This document shows positions 36,076 to 44,922 of a DNA stretch of 64,000 bases, in pieces. Made by a program: the position numbers and the translations under genes. How positions within the stretch are numbered: position 1 is the stretch's first letter; every line of letters begins with the position of its first letter. The DNA is taken from the NCBI RefSeq assembly GCF_001591645.1, contig NZ_BCVH01000001.1, positions 62,001 to 126,000 on the forward strand, written 5' to 3'. This DNA comes from Robertmurraya korlensis NBRC 107688. GTDB lineage: Bacteria > Bacillota > Bacilli > Bacillales > Cytobacillaceae. The notes under the pieces are model-generated. The model did no database searches. It was not told the DNA's origin and was given only the letters and a program-made list of their open reading frames with translations.

Positions 36076-37536
36076 TGTGTCTTCTAACGAAATAAATGGA
36101 GAAAGACGATAACTAATCTGGATTTCGTTGTTTTTATCAAAATCAATCATCACTTCATCGAAATACATTAGGAAGAATACGCGTAATTCGGTATCTGAAA
36201 AGTCGTAAAAACTTTGCTGTATCAGCTCATTCATTAATACATCAAGAAAGTTGTCTTCAAGTAATCGATTGATTTCATCCATTGTTGAATTGATATACAT
36301 AATCTCACCTTCCAAGTGTTTTTGTGAAACTGAAAAAGCTTCAGCCAATAAGGTGTTGGTCGTAATATCAGGTGTGAGCATTTTCTCATTATAGAGTAAT
36401 TTTTCTAAAAGTCCCTTTAGATCATTTTTAGCCTTTAGGAGTTTCGTAGACCAGCCTTTCAGTTGTTCCTTAGCGCTTGTTATAAAGGTTGGAAGCTGTG
36501 TATTCCACTTGCGTTGTAAATCATTTAAAACGGTTTTGTGAAGAGGAATTATAGATACAGCTTTCTTGCATTCTGTACACCGATAGATCATGTATTTACC
36601 TTTTTTACCTTTGGGAGAATTGTCTTTTGCTTGAAGTAAAGCACCACATTTCTTGCATTTAATTATTCCACGAAGGTAATAAGGCGTACTCATTGTACCG
36701 TATTGAGCTTTCAATTCGTTGATTTGATTTACCAAATGAGCAAGTGTTGGACTGACAATGTAGTCATGCGAATGCCTTAACAAATTAATTTCAGATTCCG
36801 GTTTAGGTTTGCTGATTTCATAGCTCGTTCTAACATTCCAAGCTAAATTTCCAGAATAGACGCGGTTTGATAAAACATAACCAATGGTGCTACTATTCCA
36901 ATACTTAATCTTGTTCGTTGTTATCCTACATTTGTTAAAATACTCAGCTATTACATCTTGCGAGTGTCCTAGACTTGCTAGATAAAAGATGAGTTCTACA
37001 ATTGGAGCATCTTTATTTGGATATAAGATACCATCAACCATATCGTAGCCCACGGGTACACGAGAGCCGGGACGTTTTTTTTCTCCTAGTAAACTTGCTT
37101 GAGCATCCTTTGCTCGGACGGATTTTATTTCCGATTCCTCTGCAGCAAAAACAAGCTTGGCTTGTACAATAGGGTCATTCGGATTCCACACACCATCATA
37201 TTGAGTGCTGAAAAACCTTACAAACGGATAATGCTGTTTAACAGGGGTGTAGACCTCATTATAAAAATCCGTGATACTACGGGTAATTCTCGATTCTTCG
37301 TAGAAGCAGATAGCTTCAGCTCCATTTTCGATATCCTCTAGAATCATCTGTATACCCTGACGTTTACTGGCATTATTGTGGTAGGCACTTGTTGCTTTGT
37401 CCGCACGCCATTCAACAATTTCTAGATTTTCTCTTTCAGCCAACAGTTGGATTTGGTTTTTCTGAATTTCTAATGAATGATTGCCCTCTTGTTTTTTATC
37501 TGAATAACGTAAATAGGCGGTTGCTTTTGTCCTCAT
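36043..37536 (-). CDS. Large serine recombinase (second of an overlapping pair)
   Basis: This 497-residue recombinase has the catalytic serine in TAYLRYSDKKQ and the arginine motif FYEESRITRS. A recombinase domain (GYDMVDGILYPN, DVIAEYFNKC) and a zinc ribbon (IKCKKCGALL ... YRCTECKKA) follow, then a helical C-terminus. ATG 37536 gives a 4-base ATGA overlap with the preceding recombinase. An in-frame ATG 12 bases earlier abuts AAAGGA and is less likely. Two large recombinases in one coupled operon suggest both are needed, as with the CcrA/CcrB pair of SCC elements. Confidence 0.9.
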   Translation of the reverse strand: MRTKATAYLRYSDKKQEGNHSLEIQKNQIQLLAERENLEIVEWRADKATSAYHNNASKRQGIQMILEDIENGAEAICFYEESRITRSITDFYNEVYTPVKQHYPFVRFFSTQYDGVWNPNDPIVQAKLVFAAEESEIKSVRAKDAQASLLGEKKRPGSRVPVGYDMVDGILYPNKDAPIVELIFYLASLGHSQDVIAEYFNKCRITTNKIKYWNSSTIGYVLSNRVYSGNLAWNVRTSYEISKPKPESEINLLRHSHDYIVSPTLAHLVNQINELKAQYGTMSTPYYLRGIIKCKKCGALLQAKDNSPKGKKGKYMIYRCTECKKAVSIIPLHKTVLNDLQRKWNTQLPTFITSAKEQLKGWSTKLLKAKNDLKGLLEKLLYNEKMLTPDITTNTLLAEAFSVSQKHLEGEIMYINSTMDEINRLLEDNFLDVLMNELIQQSFYDFSDTELRVFFLMYFDEVMIDFDKNNEIQISYRLSPFISLEDTTGQLTEKIGK

Positions 37537-38915
37537 GATGCATTCCATTCCTTTGCAAATGTTGAAAAGAATAGATTAATTCCTATATTGGATTCATGAA
37601 CTACGACATCATGAACAAGCAATTCCGTTAATCGTTGAACATCTTGTTGTGAGAGGCTTAATTCTTGTTGAGATAAAATCTTATCAATGCTTTTAATCTC
37701 ATTACTTAATAATTGTAATGCTACTAAATCTTGCCCAATCTTATTGGATTTGTCCTTTAACATTTGAATTCTATCCAAGTATCTAGAAATAACAGACTTG
37801 CTACTTAGGTTAATGGTACTTAGCTCAAGTGAAGATTCAAGATATTCTGATGTTGCGATATCCTTTTCATGTTCTAATCGTTTCTTAGTATTAGCAATAT
37901 ATTTGGACATAATCTTACTGGCTAACTGGGCAGACATAGACTGTACATGCTCCAGAACCGCGTACTTAACGGAATCATTTAATTCAACAACTGTAATCAT
38001 CAGCCTTTTATGGTTGGCACTGCAAACGAAATAACCTTCATCCAGAACGTTTTGCTTGCGATGCTTCATTTTATTTCCGCATTTGCCGCACAATGGTGTT
38101 GTCATGAACAGGTTACTAATCTCATTAAGCCTTTCTTTATAGATAGCTAGAAATTCATCTATCTGAGACTTGGCTGCCAAATATAAATCCAAACTGATTA
38201 TAGGTTCTACATGATCCATTGGGTGCAATCCATTTTTCGATTCGTAATGAGCAGCGTAAAATGGATTGGTTAAAATTCGTAGTCGTTTCTCAGGTTGATT
38301 TAGGCCCTTGTGGCGTGTCATAAAAAAGTTAAAAAATCGCTCTTCGTCTTTCACATTACTAAACTCAGTGAATAGTGAAACAATAGAATCTCGCTTTTCC
38401 TCATTCACGACAAAATAAACTTGATTTTCTTCCTTTATACGCTTATATCCAAAGATATTGGAAGGATATTGCTTGCGGGTATCACTGGTACGTGTTCGAA
38501 TATTTTCTCCTTCCATCTGTCCGAACATTCCATAAAATGCTTCTAGAGCTAACTTATTTCGGAATGTCGGTTCATTGCTAGCTGTATAAACAACTTCCAC
38601 ATTATATTTAATAAAAACTCTCGTGATATCCACAAACTCATAAAAGTTTCTAGCGAAGCGATCCCGCTTATATCCAATAACCTTTTTAACTTTACCTTCT
38701 TGTATTAGTTGGATTAACTCCATCAGTTTTGGTCTATCCTTCATTTTGAACTTTGTTGCAGAAACGTCATGATCGGTTAGTTCGATCACAAAGTCCTCTT
38801 TTCCGGTTAAACCCTGTGATTCAAGGTATCTCCTAGCTGCAGAAAGCTGTAACTCAAGACTTTGGGCAGCTGAACTGACACGGCCATAAATGACCGTTAA
38901 ATCTTTTTCATTCAT
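37533..38915 (-). CDS. Large serine recombinase (first of an overlapping pair)
   Basis: This 460-residue recombinase has the catalytic serine in VIYGRVSSAAQ and the arginine motif YKRDRFARN. A recombinase region with FGYKRIKEEN follows, then a zinc ribbon (PLCGKCGNKMKHRK ... YFVCSANHKR), and a helical C-terminus. AAAGGA is 7 bases before the ATG. It overlaps a 60-residue gene by 8 bases upstream and the second recombinase by 4 bases downstream. It is only distantly similar to its partner, so they are not a recent duplication. Confidence 0.9.
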   Translation of the reverse strand: MNEKDLTVIYGRVSSAAQSLELQLSAARRYLESQGLTGKEDFVIELTDHDVSATKFKMKDRPKLMELIQLIQEGKVKKVIGYKRDRFARNFYEFVDITRVFIKYNVEVVYTASNEPTFRNKLALEAFYGMFGQMEGENIRTRTSDTRKQYPSNIFGYKRIKEENQVYFVVNEEKRDSIVSLFTEFSNVKDEERFFNFFMTRHKGLNQPEKRLRILTNPFYAAHYESKNGLHPMDHVEPIISLDLYLAAKSQIDEFLAIYKERLNEISNLFMTTPLCGKCGNKMKHRKQNVLDEGYFVCSANHKRLMITVVELNDSVKYAVLEHVQSMSAQLASKIMSKYIANTKKRLEHEKDIATSEYLESSLELSTINLSSKSVISRYLDRIQMLKDKSNKIGQDLVALQLLSNEIKSIDKILSQQELSLSQQDVQRLTELLVHDVVVHESNIGINLFFSTFAKEWNAS

Positions 38916-39090
38916 GGTAAAATCCTTTCAAATTATTATTTTTACTAATCAATAAAGCCTGAAGTCTATAATCGTCTTTAGTAATATGGTCCAACAACGC
39001 CTTCTCAATAAAGCGCTTGAACCACAGTTCTGAGTCTGACGATAATTCCTCGGAGTAACTGACTTTAACGACACGATACTTCTCGGTCAT
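38908..39090 (-). CDS. 60-residue protein in the recombinase-pair operon
   Basis: A small gene beginning MTEKYRVVKVSYSEELSSDS, with GGGAGGGG 6-7 bases before ATG 39090 (an in-frame start 11 codons earlier lies before that site). Its 3' end overlaps the recombinase gene by 8 bases, which argues that it is translated. The mixed charge, WFKRFIEKALL and no cysteines suggest a small helical protein; no family is recognised. Confidence 0.7.
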   Translation of the reverse strand: MTEKYRVVKVSYSEELSSDSELWFKRFIEKALLDHITKDDYRLQALLISKNNNLKGFYHE

Positions 39091-39151
39091 AGCTTCCCCT
39101 CCCATCAAGTATTTGCTTACCATCTTTGACGTGAGGGGAATGATTTATACG

Positions 39152-39313
39152 TTATTTCATTGAATCTTGCTTATTTGGTTCCATCTCTATATCAAAAGAT
39201 AATTGGATGCCATCTGAAATTTCTTCAGCTTTGGCTGATTTGTTCTTACGAGGTACAATTATCACTTTTGTTTCATATCCGGGAATTTCAAGCTTCTTTA
39301 TGATCTGGTTCAT
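39152..39313 (-). CDS. 53-residue protein in the recombinase-pair operon
   Basis: A short frame beginning MNQIIKKLEIPGYETKVIIV and ending with an acidic tail. Its ATG overlaps the end of the preceding 48-residue gene by 26 bases, and 61 bases separate it from the next small gene. The ribosome site is weak (AAGAAAAG), so translation may rely on coupling. No domain recognised. Confidence 0.5.
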   Translation of the reverse strand: MNQIIKKLEIPGYETKVIIVPRKNKSAKAEEISDGIQLSFDIEMEPNKQDSMK

Positions 39314-39434
39314 GTTTCTTTTCTTGTAAGTGGATGAACAATATCATGATAGTTTTAGAGATTCCAAGTGAATCACAATGCTCAAGGCATGATTTCATCC
39401 AGTCTGTATTTGTCTTCTTTTTCTTGTCCTCCAC
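39288..39434 (-). CDS. 48-residue protein, first gene of the recombinase-pair operon
   Basis: A small gene at GTG 39434 with a perfect AAAGGAGG 9 bases upstream; an in-frame ATG 15 codons earlier lies before that ribosome site. The product is basic at the start (VEDKKKKTNTDW), has CLEHCDSLG, and ends in a charged tail. It is the first of three tiny genes leading into two recombinases. Function unknown. Confidence 0.6.
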   Translation of the reverse strand: MEDKKKKTNTDWMKSCLEHCDSLGISKTIMILFIHLQEKKHEPDHKEA

Positions 39435-40080
39435 TCTTGGAGACCTCCTTTCCTGTTTACTTTTAATGCAAATGGCCATTTACGGAGTACATAATAGCTT
39501 CGATTTATCTTTGTTCGAAGACCTTTTCAGAAAAATTTTAAGATATTGAGGTTTAAAGAGATGAATGAATTTACTGATAAAGCTTTTTTGTTATAAAGCG
39601 ACAAAAAATATCAAGGATATGGAAGTTAACGGAGAGTTATAACATAATTAGAGGTAAAATAAAAAACAAAAAATGGATTAAATATGGGGGCCATTCTGCA
39701 CAGGTTATATTTCGAACCTACTAACAGACCTAAATTTACTTATCTCTGATTAAAAAGAAGTTTAGTTAAAGTCGAGACTATGAAGGATCAGGAAGCAGGT
39801 TTTTTGGTATGAAGTGCGAATGGACTTTAGAAAAACAATATAAGCGGTGGAATCGTATAAACTATTTAAGAAAATCCGAAGAAGTGTAAATATCAGTATA
39901 AAAATAGGTTTTCCGTAAAAAGTTATGAAGAACACAGGAAATCGATAGAGACTGCAGGCGTATAAGTAAAAAAACTTACTTTATCAATGAGTGAGAAGAA
40001 GTTTTGGAAGTATTTTTTTGTGAATTTTGGATTTTAATATGATTTTTTATAATTTATGTGGAAGAAGGTGGGAATATATT
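39435..40080. other. Gene-free AT-rich gap at the head of the recombinase-pair operon
   Basis: No convincing gene in 646 bases. CTTCGA and TCGAAG form an inverted repeat at about 39496-39519. The sequence TTTTCCGTAAAAAGTTATGA at 39909-39928 matches 35808-35827 at 18 of 20 positions. The promoter of the minus-strand operon should lie near 39440-39520 but is not clear by eye. Confidence 0.5.
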
Positions 40081-40575
40081 ATGGGAGATCCTAAAAGAAT
40101 TAAGAGGATATTAACTTTACTTCATCAGATTTGGGAACACCAACCCGATGTCAGATTCAATCAATTGGTATCAAATTTGCAAAGCCTCTACTCTCAAGAT
40201 AATAACAGCTATGGTCGTAGAGAAGTATATACTAAAAACTCTATTAACCTAGAGAAAACATCTTACCTAGACTTTTTCTACTTTGAGGATGATAAGTGGG
40301 AGGAATTTCTTGCTTCTTATTGGTCAAGCATTGAACAAGAAATAATGCTACGAAGAGTAGAAATAAATGAGGATGTACTTGCGGAAGTAATTGGGCTATT
40401 TATCCATGCTGGGATTGCAAGTGAGCAGATAACCGATGCCTTCAAAGAAAACCTAAAGGCGTTTTTTATTAAAGAAAGTAGATGGTTAACTGTTGAGGCA
40501 ATAGTGAAATTGATTAGGAATTTTACTAAAAATGAAAGACAAGAACTTTTTGAAAAGGTAAAGCGGTATTTGTAA
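40081..40575 (+). CDS. Uncharacterised 164-residue protein, start of the island cargo
   Basis: The protein begins MGDPKRIKRILTLLHQIWEH and contains QLVSNLQSLYS, then DFFYFEDDKWEEFL, and a helical C-terminus. The N-terminal part resembles small YihD/DUF1040-like proteins (GDPKRI..IL..L..IW), an assignment made by eye. ATG 40081 is preceded by GGTGGGA; an in-frame ATG 18 codons upstream lacks a ribosome site. It is a single gene closed by a strong terminator. Role in the island unknown. Confidence 0.75.
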   Translation: MGDPKRIKRILTLLHQIWEHQPDVRFNQLVSNLQSLYSQDNNSYGRREVYTKNSINLEKTSYLDFFYFEDDKWEEFLASYWSSIEQEIMLRRVEINEDVLAEVIGLFIHAGIASEQITDAFKENLKAFFIKESRWLTVEAIVKLIRNFTKNERQELFEKVKRYL

Positions 40576-40610
40576 TTGCATTTAAATAGAGTATTCCATA
40601 ACCAATATCA

Positions 40611-40645
40611 AAAACAGAAGGAGTTATTTTTTCTCCTTCTGTTTT
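40611..40645 (+). terminator. Terminator after the 164-residue protein gene
   Basis: A perfect 13-base stem, AAAACAGAAGGAG with CTCCTTCTGTTTT, around TTATTTTTT. Confidence 0.9.
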
Positions 40646-41062
40646 GACATACAGATTGCACTAACATTTAAATGATTGCCAAACGACAGTAATATTAAAC
40701 AGAAGCCTGTATTATTTTTTTCTAATACATTCACCGCCATCTCCACCTCGAATAACAGGTAATAAAAGAAATACACAATGTTGTACTTGAGGATTCATAG
40801 TATTGAACTTAACTAGGAGCCTCTTAGGTATCCCTCCTTTAACCAAGAAGCCAATAACCATATGCTATGAAGGCTAGCTTTCCCACCTCTCCGTATAAAG
40901 TTATGGAAGGTAATTGTCTTCGCAAAATACATACTGAAGGAATTTGTATACAAAATTTGTCGGTTCAAAATTAATTATGGAAGATTATAAAATAAATTGA
41001 CATAAAATGTAGAAAGATTTGATGTAAAATATTAAGATTGTATTGAAAGGAGATGGATAGTT
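40646..41062. other. Gap before the PHP-ATPase gene
   Basis: I see no gene in these 417 bases. A TTGACA at 40997-41002 could be a -35 element for the next gene, with TAAAAT at 41025-41030 as an over-spaced -10. The AAAGGAG ribosome site of the next gene is at 41046-41052. Confidence 0.4.
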
Positions 41063-43834
41063 TTGGAATATAGAGGGAACCGGTGGTATAAAACAGATTT
41101 ACATTTACATACCCCTGCTAGTAGGTGTTTTAAAGACCAAAATGTAACTCCAGAACAATGGGTTAATAGATGTTTAGAGCAGAATTTAGATGTGGTTGCT
41201 GTTACGGATCATAATACTGGAGCGTATATAGACAGTATTAAAGAGGCTAGTATAAATACACCTCTAACAGTTTTCCCCGGTGTAGAAGTAACTTGTGGGG
41301 AATCAAAAGTTCACATATTAGTAATATTTGATAAAGATAAAGGAACCCAATTTGTTGAAGATTTTTTATTGAGTATTGGTATCGAACGTAACGCATTTGC
41401 TACTTCAGAAGCATACACTCCTTTATCGTCAATTGATCTAATTAAAAAAGTAGATGAAAAAGGTGGAATTGCGATTCCTGCCCATATAGATGAATTTAAT
41501 GGGTTATGCGAAATAGCACATATCAATAGGGTAGAATTACTTAATTCACCATTAATAAACGGAGTTCAAGTTGTTTATAAGATGTTCCTAAGCAACAATA
41601 TAGCTAACTTAGAAATAGAGAGAACCTTGGAAGAATATTATAGTCGATCAATAGGTGAAGAAACCTATAAGAAATGGAAAGTTACTGCACAACTTGCAAA
41701 AAGCCATAATAAATCTATCCTTACATTTTCTGATAATCCTGATAGTCAAGGAGACTCTAGACATGGCCTTTGGGGAATAGGAAATAGATTTACTTGGATT
41801 AAAATGGATGAAGAAAGTAGTTTTGAAAGCCTGCGGCAAGCACTTCTTTTACCTGAGCATAGAATAAGAAATGATTTTATGTCTGAAAGCGCACCATATA
41901 ATTATCCAGATTCTTGGATAAAAAGTTTAAAGGTGAATAATACAGAACTAAATGAAAATGAAGTAGAATTCTGTTTTAATCCCCAAATGACAACAATTAT
42001 AGGTGGTAGAGGAACTGGTAAGTCAAGTTTATTAAGGTTTATTCGTGGTGTATTCAATAAAATTACTGATTTAAAGGGCTTATCAAATTTATCAGAAGAA
42101 CAACAAAACTTCTTTAAAGTAAAACAAAATGATGATGGTGTGTTAAAAAAAGAATCTATTTTAGAAATGGTAATTGTAAGATTCGGTAAAGAGTTTAAAG
42201 TATATTTATCAGACTTCAACAAGAATGGTCCAGAAACTGTGTTGGTCTATGAATATGACAATAATCAACAAGAGTTTTTACCACTAGAGAGCAGAGACAT
42301 ATTAAGTATTTTCAATATTGATATTTTTTCACAAAAACAAATATTCGAGATAGCTAAAAAACCTAATGCTCTAAGAGAACGTATTGATAATCCAATAAAA
42401 GAAATTTCTATTATTAAAGAGGAACTCAATAATATAAAGTCAAAGTATCTTGAACAATCTTTTAAAGTTAGAAGGATTAAATTAGGCATTGAGAGAAAGC
42501 ACAAGTTAATTGCAGAGATTAATGATAAAAAGGAGCAAATTAGTTCCTTTAAAGAAAGTGGCTTCGAAAGCCTAATTGGTGAATATAAAAATTACAATAG
42601 TCAATTTTCTGAGCTTAAAACCTTAATAAATCAACTATCTCAGAAAGAGGTTTTAATTAAGACTGTTGCTGAACAATTAGAATTAAAAGAAGTACCTAAA
42701 ACCGATAATATTACATCTGCATTTAAAGAAGAAGTGGATTTAATTATTAACGAAACTTTAGAGCAATATATAAAAATTCAAAGCTTAGTAGAAGATGCGC
42801 AGACAAGGACAACTAAATTAATACACGAATATAAAGATAAGTTAGACCAAACCGAATGGAGTAAAAACTATAGCAGAATAAAAAGTGACTTTGAAACAAC
42901 GAAGAATGACTTATCTGAAAAAGGTATTACCGATTTGTCTAAACTTCAAAGTGTTACGGATGAACTTACTAGTTTAGAAGATAGTTTGAAAAGTATTATT
43001 GAACTTGAAGATACTTTGGAGAGTGAAATTGAAAAACAAAAAGAAATCAGGGATGAGTTTATTGAAAAGAGAAAAGAAATAACAACCAAAAGAAGAGAGT
43101 TTATTAATAGTGTAATCTCTGATGAGGATAATATAAAAATTGAAATAAAACCATACAGAGATTCGCAAAATTTTAAAGGATTATTCCGTAGCATTATTCA
43201 AAAAGAGACCGGTTATGATGATGATATAAATAAAATTGTTCAAAGTTGTTTTACTGGTGGAGATGTTATTTCAAATATTGCAAGGTTGGTTAATGAATTT
43301 AAAAATATTAGGGGTAAGACTTCATCGAATCTAGAATTGGGCGGAAGAATGATAAATGTGATAAAGGGATTAAATGAAGAACAAATAGATGAATTAACAC
43401 TTTTAATCCCTGAAGATGAAATTGGGGTCAAATATAAACCAAATGGATCTTCTTCATTCAGAGTTCTTACTAATGCTTCTGCAGGGCAGAAAACATCGGC
43501 AATATTAACTTTTCTGTTGTCTTTTGGGGAAAATCCTTTATTACTTGATCAGCCAGAGGATGATTTAGACAACCATCTAATTTACGACCTTATTGTTGAA
43601 AGATTAAAGCGTACTAAAGAGAGAAGACAAATAGTAGTTGTAAGTCATAATGCTAATATTCCAGTAAATGGTGATTCAGAATGGGTTATTTGTATGGATT
43701 CTGAAGCAAGTGGTATTAGTTTGCTTTGTAGCGGAGCTGTTGAGGATGGGGCAGTTAAAAGAGAAATTTGTGATGTCATGGAAGGTGGCGAGAATGCCTT
43801 TAAACTTAGGGCTAGAAGGTATAATATAAGCTGA
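41063..43834 (+). CDS. PHP-domain/SMC-like ATPase fusion (TrlF-type), putative defence protein
   Basis: This 923-residue protein starts at TTG with AAAGGAG 10 bases before. The N-terminal PHP phosphoesterase has DLHLHTP (13-19), VAVTDHNTG (about 45-53), PGVEVTCGE and HILVIF, the metal ligands of the PHP fold. From about 300 it is an ABC/SMC-like ATPase: Walker A GGRGTGKSS at 314-322, a long coiled coil at about 430-700, signature-like NASAGQKTSAIL near 805, and Walker B LLLDQPEDDLDN near 826. This fusion is known to me as the TrlF-type family and is often near defence genes. A nuclease gated by an SMC-like sensor is likely, but is inference. Confidence 0.85.
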   Translation: MEYRGNRWYKTDLHLHTPASRCFKDQNVTPEQWVNRCLEQNLDVVAVTDHNTGAYIDSIKEASINTPLTVFPGVEVTCGESKVHILVIFDKDKGTQFVEDFLLSIGIERNAFATSEAYTPLSSIDLIKKVDEKGGIAIPAHIDEFNGLCEIAHINRVELLNSPLINGVQVVYKMFLSNNIANLEIERTLEEYYSRSIGEETYKKWKVTAQLAKSHNKSILTFSDNPDSQGDSRHGLWGIGNRFTWIKMDEESSFESLRQALLLPEHRIRNDFMSESAPYNYPDSWIKSLKVNNTELNENEVEFCFNPQMTTIIGGRGTGKSSLLRFIRGVFNKITDLKGLSNLSEEQQNFFKVKQNDDGVLKKESILEMVIVRFGKEFKVYLSDFNKNGPETVLVYEYDNNQQEFLPLESRDILSIFNIDIFSQKQIFEIAKKPNALRERIDNPIKEISIIKEELNNIKSKYLEQSFKVRRIKLGIERKHKLIAEINDKKEQISSFKESGFESLIGEYKNYNSQFSELKTLINQLSQKEVLIKTVAEQLELKEVPKTDNITSAFKEEVDLIINETLEQYIKIQSLVEDAQTRTTKLIHEYKDKLDQTEWSKNYSRIKSDFETTKNDLSEKGITDLSKLQSVTDELTSLEDSLKSIIELEDTLESEIEKQKEIRDEFIEKRKEITTKRREFINSVISDEDNIKIEIKPYRDSQNFKGLFRSIIQKETGYDDDINKIVQSCFTGGDVISNIARLVNEFKNIRGKTSSNLELGGRMINVIKGLNEEQIDELTLLIPEDEIGVKYKPNGSSSFRVLTNASAGQKTSAILTFLLSFGENPLLLDQPEDDLDNHLIYDLIVERLKRTKERRQIVVVSHNANIPVNGDSEWVICMDSEASGISLLCSGAVEDGAVKREICDVMEGGENAFKLRARRYNIS

Positions 43835-43878
43835 AAAACCTATCACATCAAATGAAAGATGTATCTAACCTAATTTAA

Positions 43879-43912
43879 AGAGTGCGAATATAAAAATTTC
43901 GTACTCTTTTTC
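43879..43912 (+). terminator. Terminator after the PHP-ATPase gene
   Basis: AGAGTGCGAA (43879-43888) pairs with TTCGTACTCT (43898-43907, one G-T pair), followed by TTTTCAAAA. Confidence 0.75.
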
Positions 43913-44036
43913 AAAATAATTAATTTTTAAAACAAAAATTTATTAAAGAACAAATTAAAGTAAATATCTCTCAAGAAAAGTGGAACCTTATTAAGTCTTA
44001 TACTTTTAAAACAAAATAATTGAGGAAATAAAGGAC

Positions 44037-44861
44037 ATGAATGAATTAGTTAAGTTAGTTATAGACACAATTACTAAGTTATTTGGAGAAAATTATTTAG
44101 ACTTTCTAGTTTTTTTATCAGTTTTGATTATAGGTATTTTATTATTTAGAGAATTTAAATTAAGAATTACTGAGGAAATAAATAAAAAAAATGAAAAAAC
44201 CGAAATAGCATTACAAGTATTGTATGATTTGAAATTTGAATTAGAGATTTATACAAATTCCAATAAGAACATAGAAGATTATCTAAAATTAAAGGATAAG
44301 GTAGTATTAGCTTTACCTTATCTATCTTATAAGTTGACTTTAGAATTTAGTAAACTAAATCAAACAGTAAGTAATAGTGAGATACTGACTATGTGTAAAG
44401 GTTTAGAGAGTGAAATAAGTTTACTAAAATATAATCAAGATAGTGCAGTAGTAGCCTTAAATAACAAAACACTCATTGACAATATTGATTACTTATATAA
44501 ATCTAAGTTTTACCCTATTTTTATGCCATTCATGTTAACTATTTTTACTATAATAATTATTTCACTTCTCTTAATAACCTATTTTTCATTGTCGAGTATA
44601 GAGTCGGCTTTAATGAAATACTTCTTAATTCAGATGTTAGTTAATTTATTATTTTTATTATTCTATATTGTAATAATAGGAAGTTTAATACAAACTGATA
44701 AAATTAAAAAAGGTTGGAAAACATGGACTTATGTATTGATTAGTATATTAATATCGATATTGATAATAGCTTTTTATGAAAAGTATATGGTACTGTCAAT
44801 GATACATTTTGTACTATTTATTATTATGTTTGTTGTATTAAAAAAGTACTTTGTAAAATAG
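44037..44861 (+). CDS. Unrecognised membrane protein, partner candidate of the STAND NTPase
   Basis: This 274-residue protein has one N-terminal transmembrane helix (residues about 22-38). A soluble helical segment of about 120 residues follows, rich in Lys, Glu and Leu, and then four close C-terminal helices from about 165 (FMPFMLTIFTIIIISLLL onward). AAAGGA precedes the ATG. It ends 61 bases before the large NTPase gene with no terminator in between, so the two are probably cotranscribed. I know no family for it. Membrane proteins beside NTPases in defence loci can be effectors that damage the membrane. Confidence 0.75.
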   Translation: MNELVKLVIDTITKLFGENYLDFLVFLSVLIIGILLFREFKLRITEEINKKNEKTEIALQVLYDLKFELEIYTNSNKNIEDYLKLKDKVVLALPYLSYKLTLEFSKLNQTVSNSEILTMCKGLESEISLLKYNQDSAVVALNNKTLIDNIDYLYKSKFYPIFMPFMLTIFTIIIISLLLITYFSLSSIESALMKYFLIQMLVNLLFLLFYIVIIGSLIQTDKIKKGWKTWTYVLISILISILIIAFYEKYMVLSMIHFVLFIIMFVVLKKYFVK

Positions 44862-44922
44862 AGTGTTCTATTAAAGCCCATCTGAAGGGTTAGCACAATA
44901 CGTTATAAGATGAGGTGACAGT

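Noticed and set aside
35910-36095. 61-codon open frame on the plus strand
   Set aside because: It runs through palindromes, repeat motifs and the 3' end of a recombinase gene, with no ribosome site; the DNA structure explains it better.
39334-39549. 71-codon open frame on the plus strand
   Set aside because: It is antisense to the better supported 48-residue minus-strand gene and has no ribosome site.
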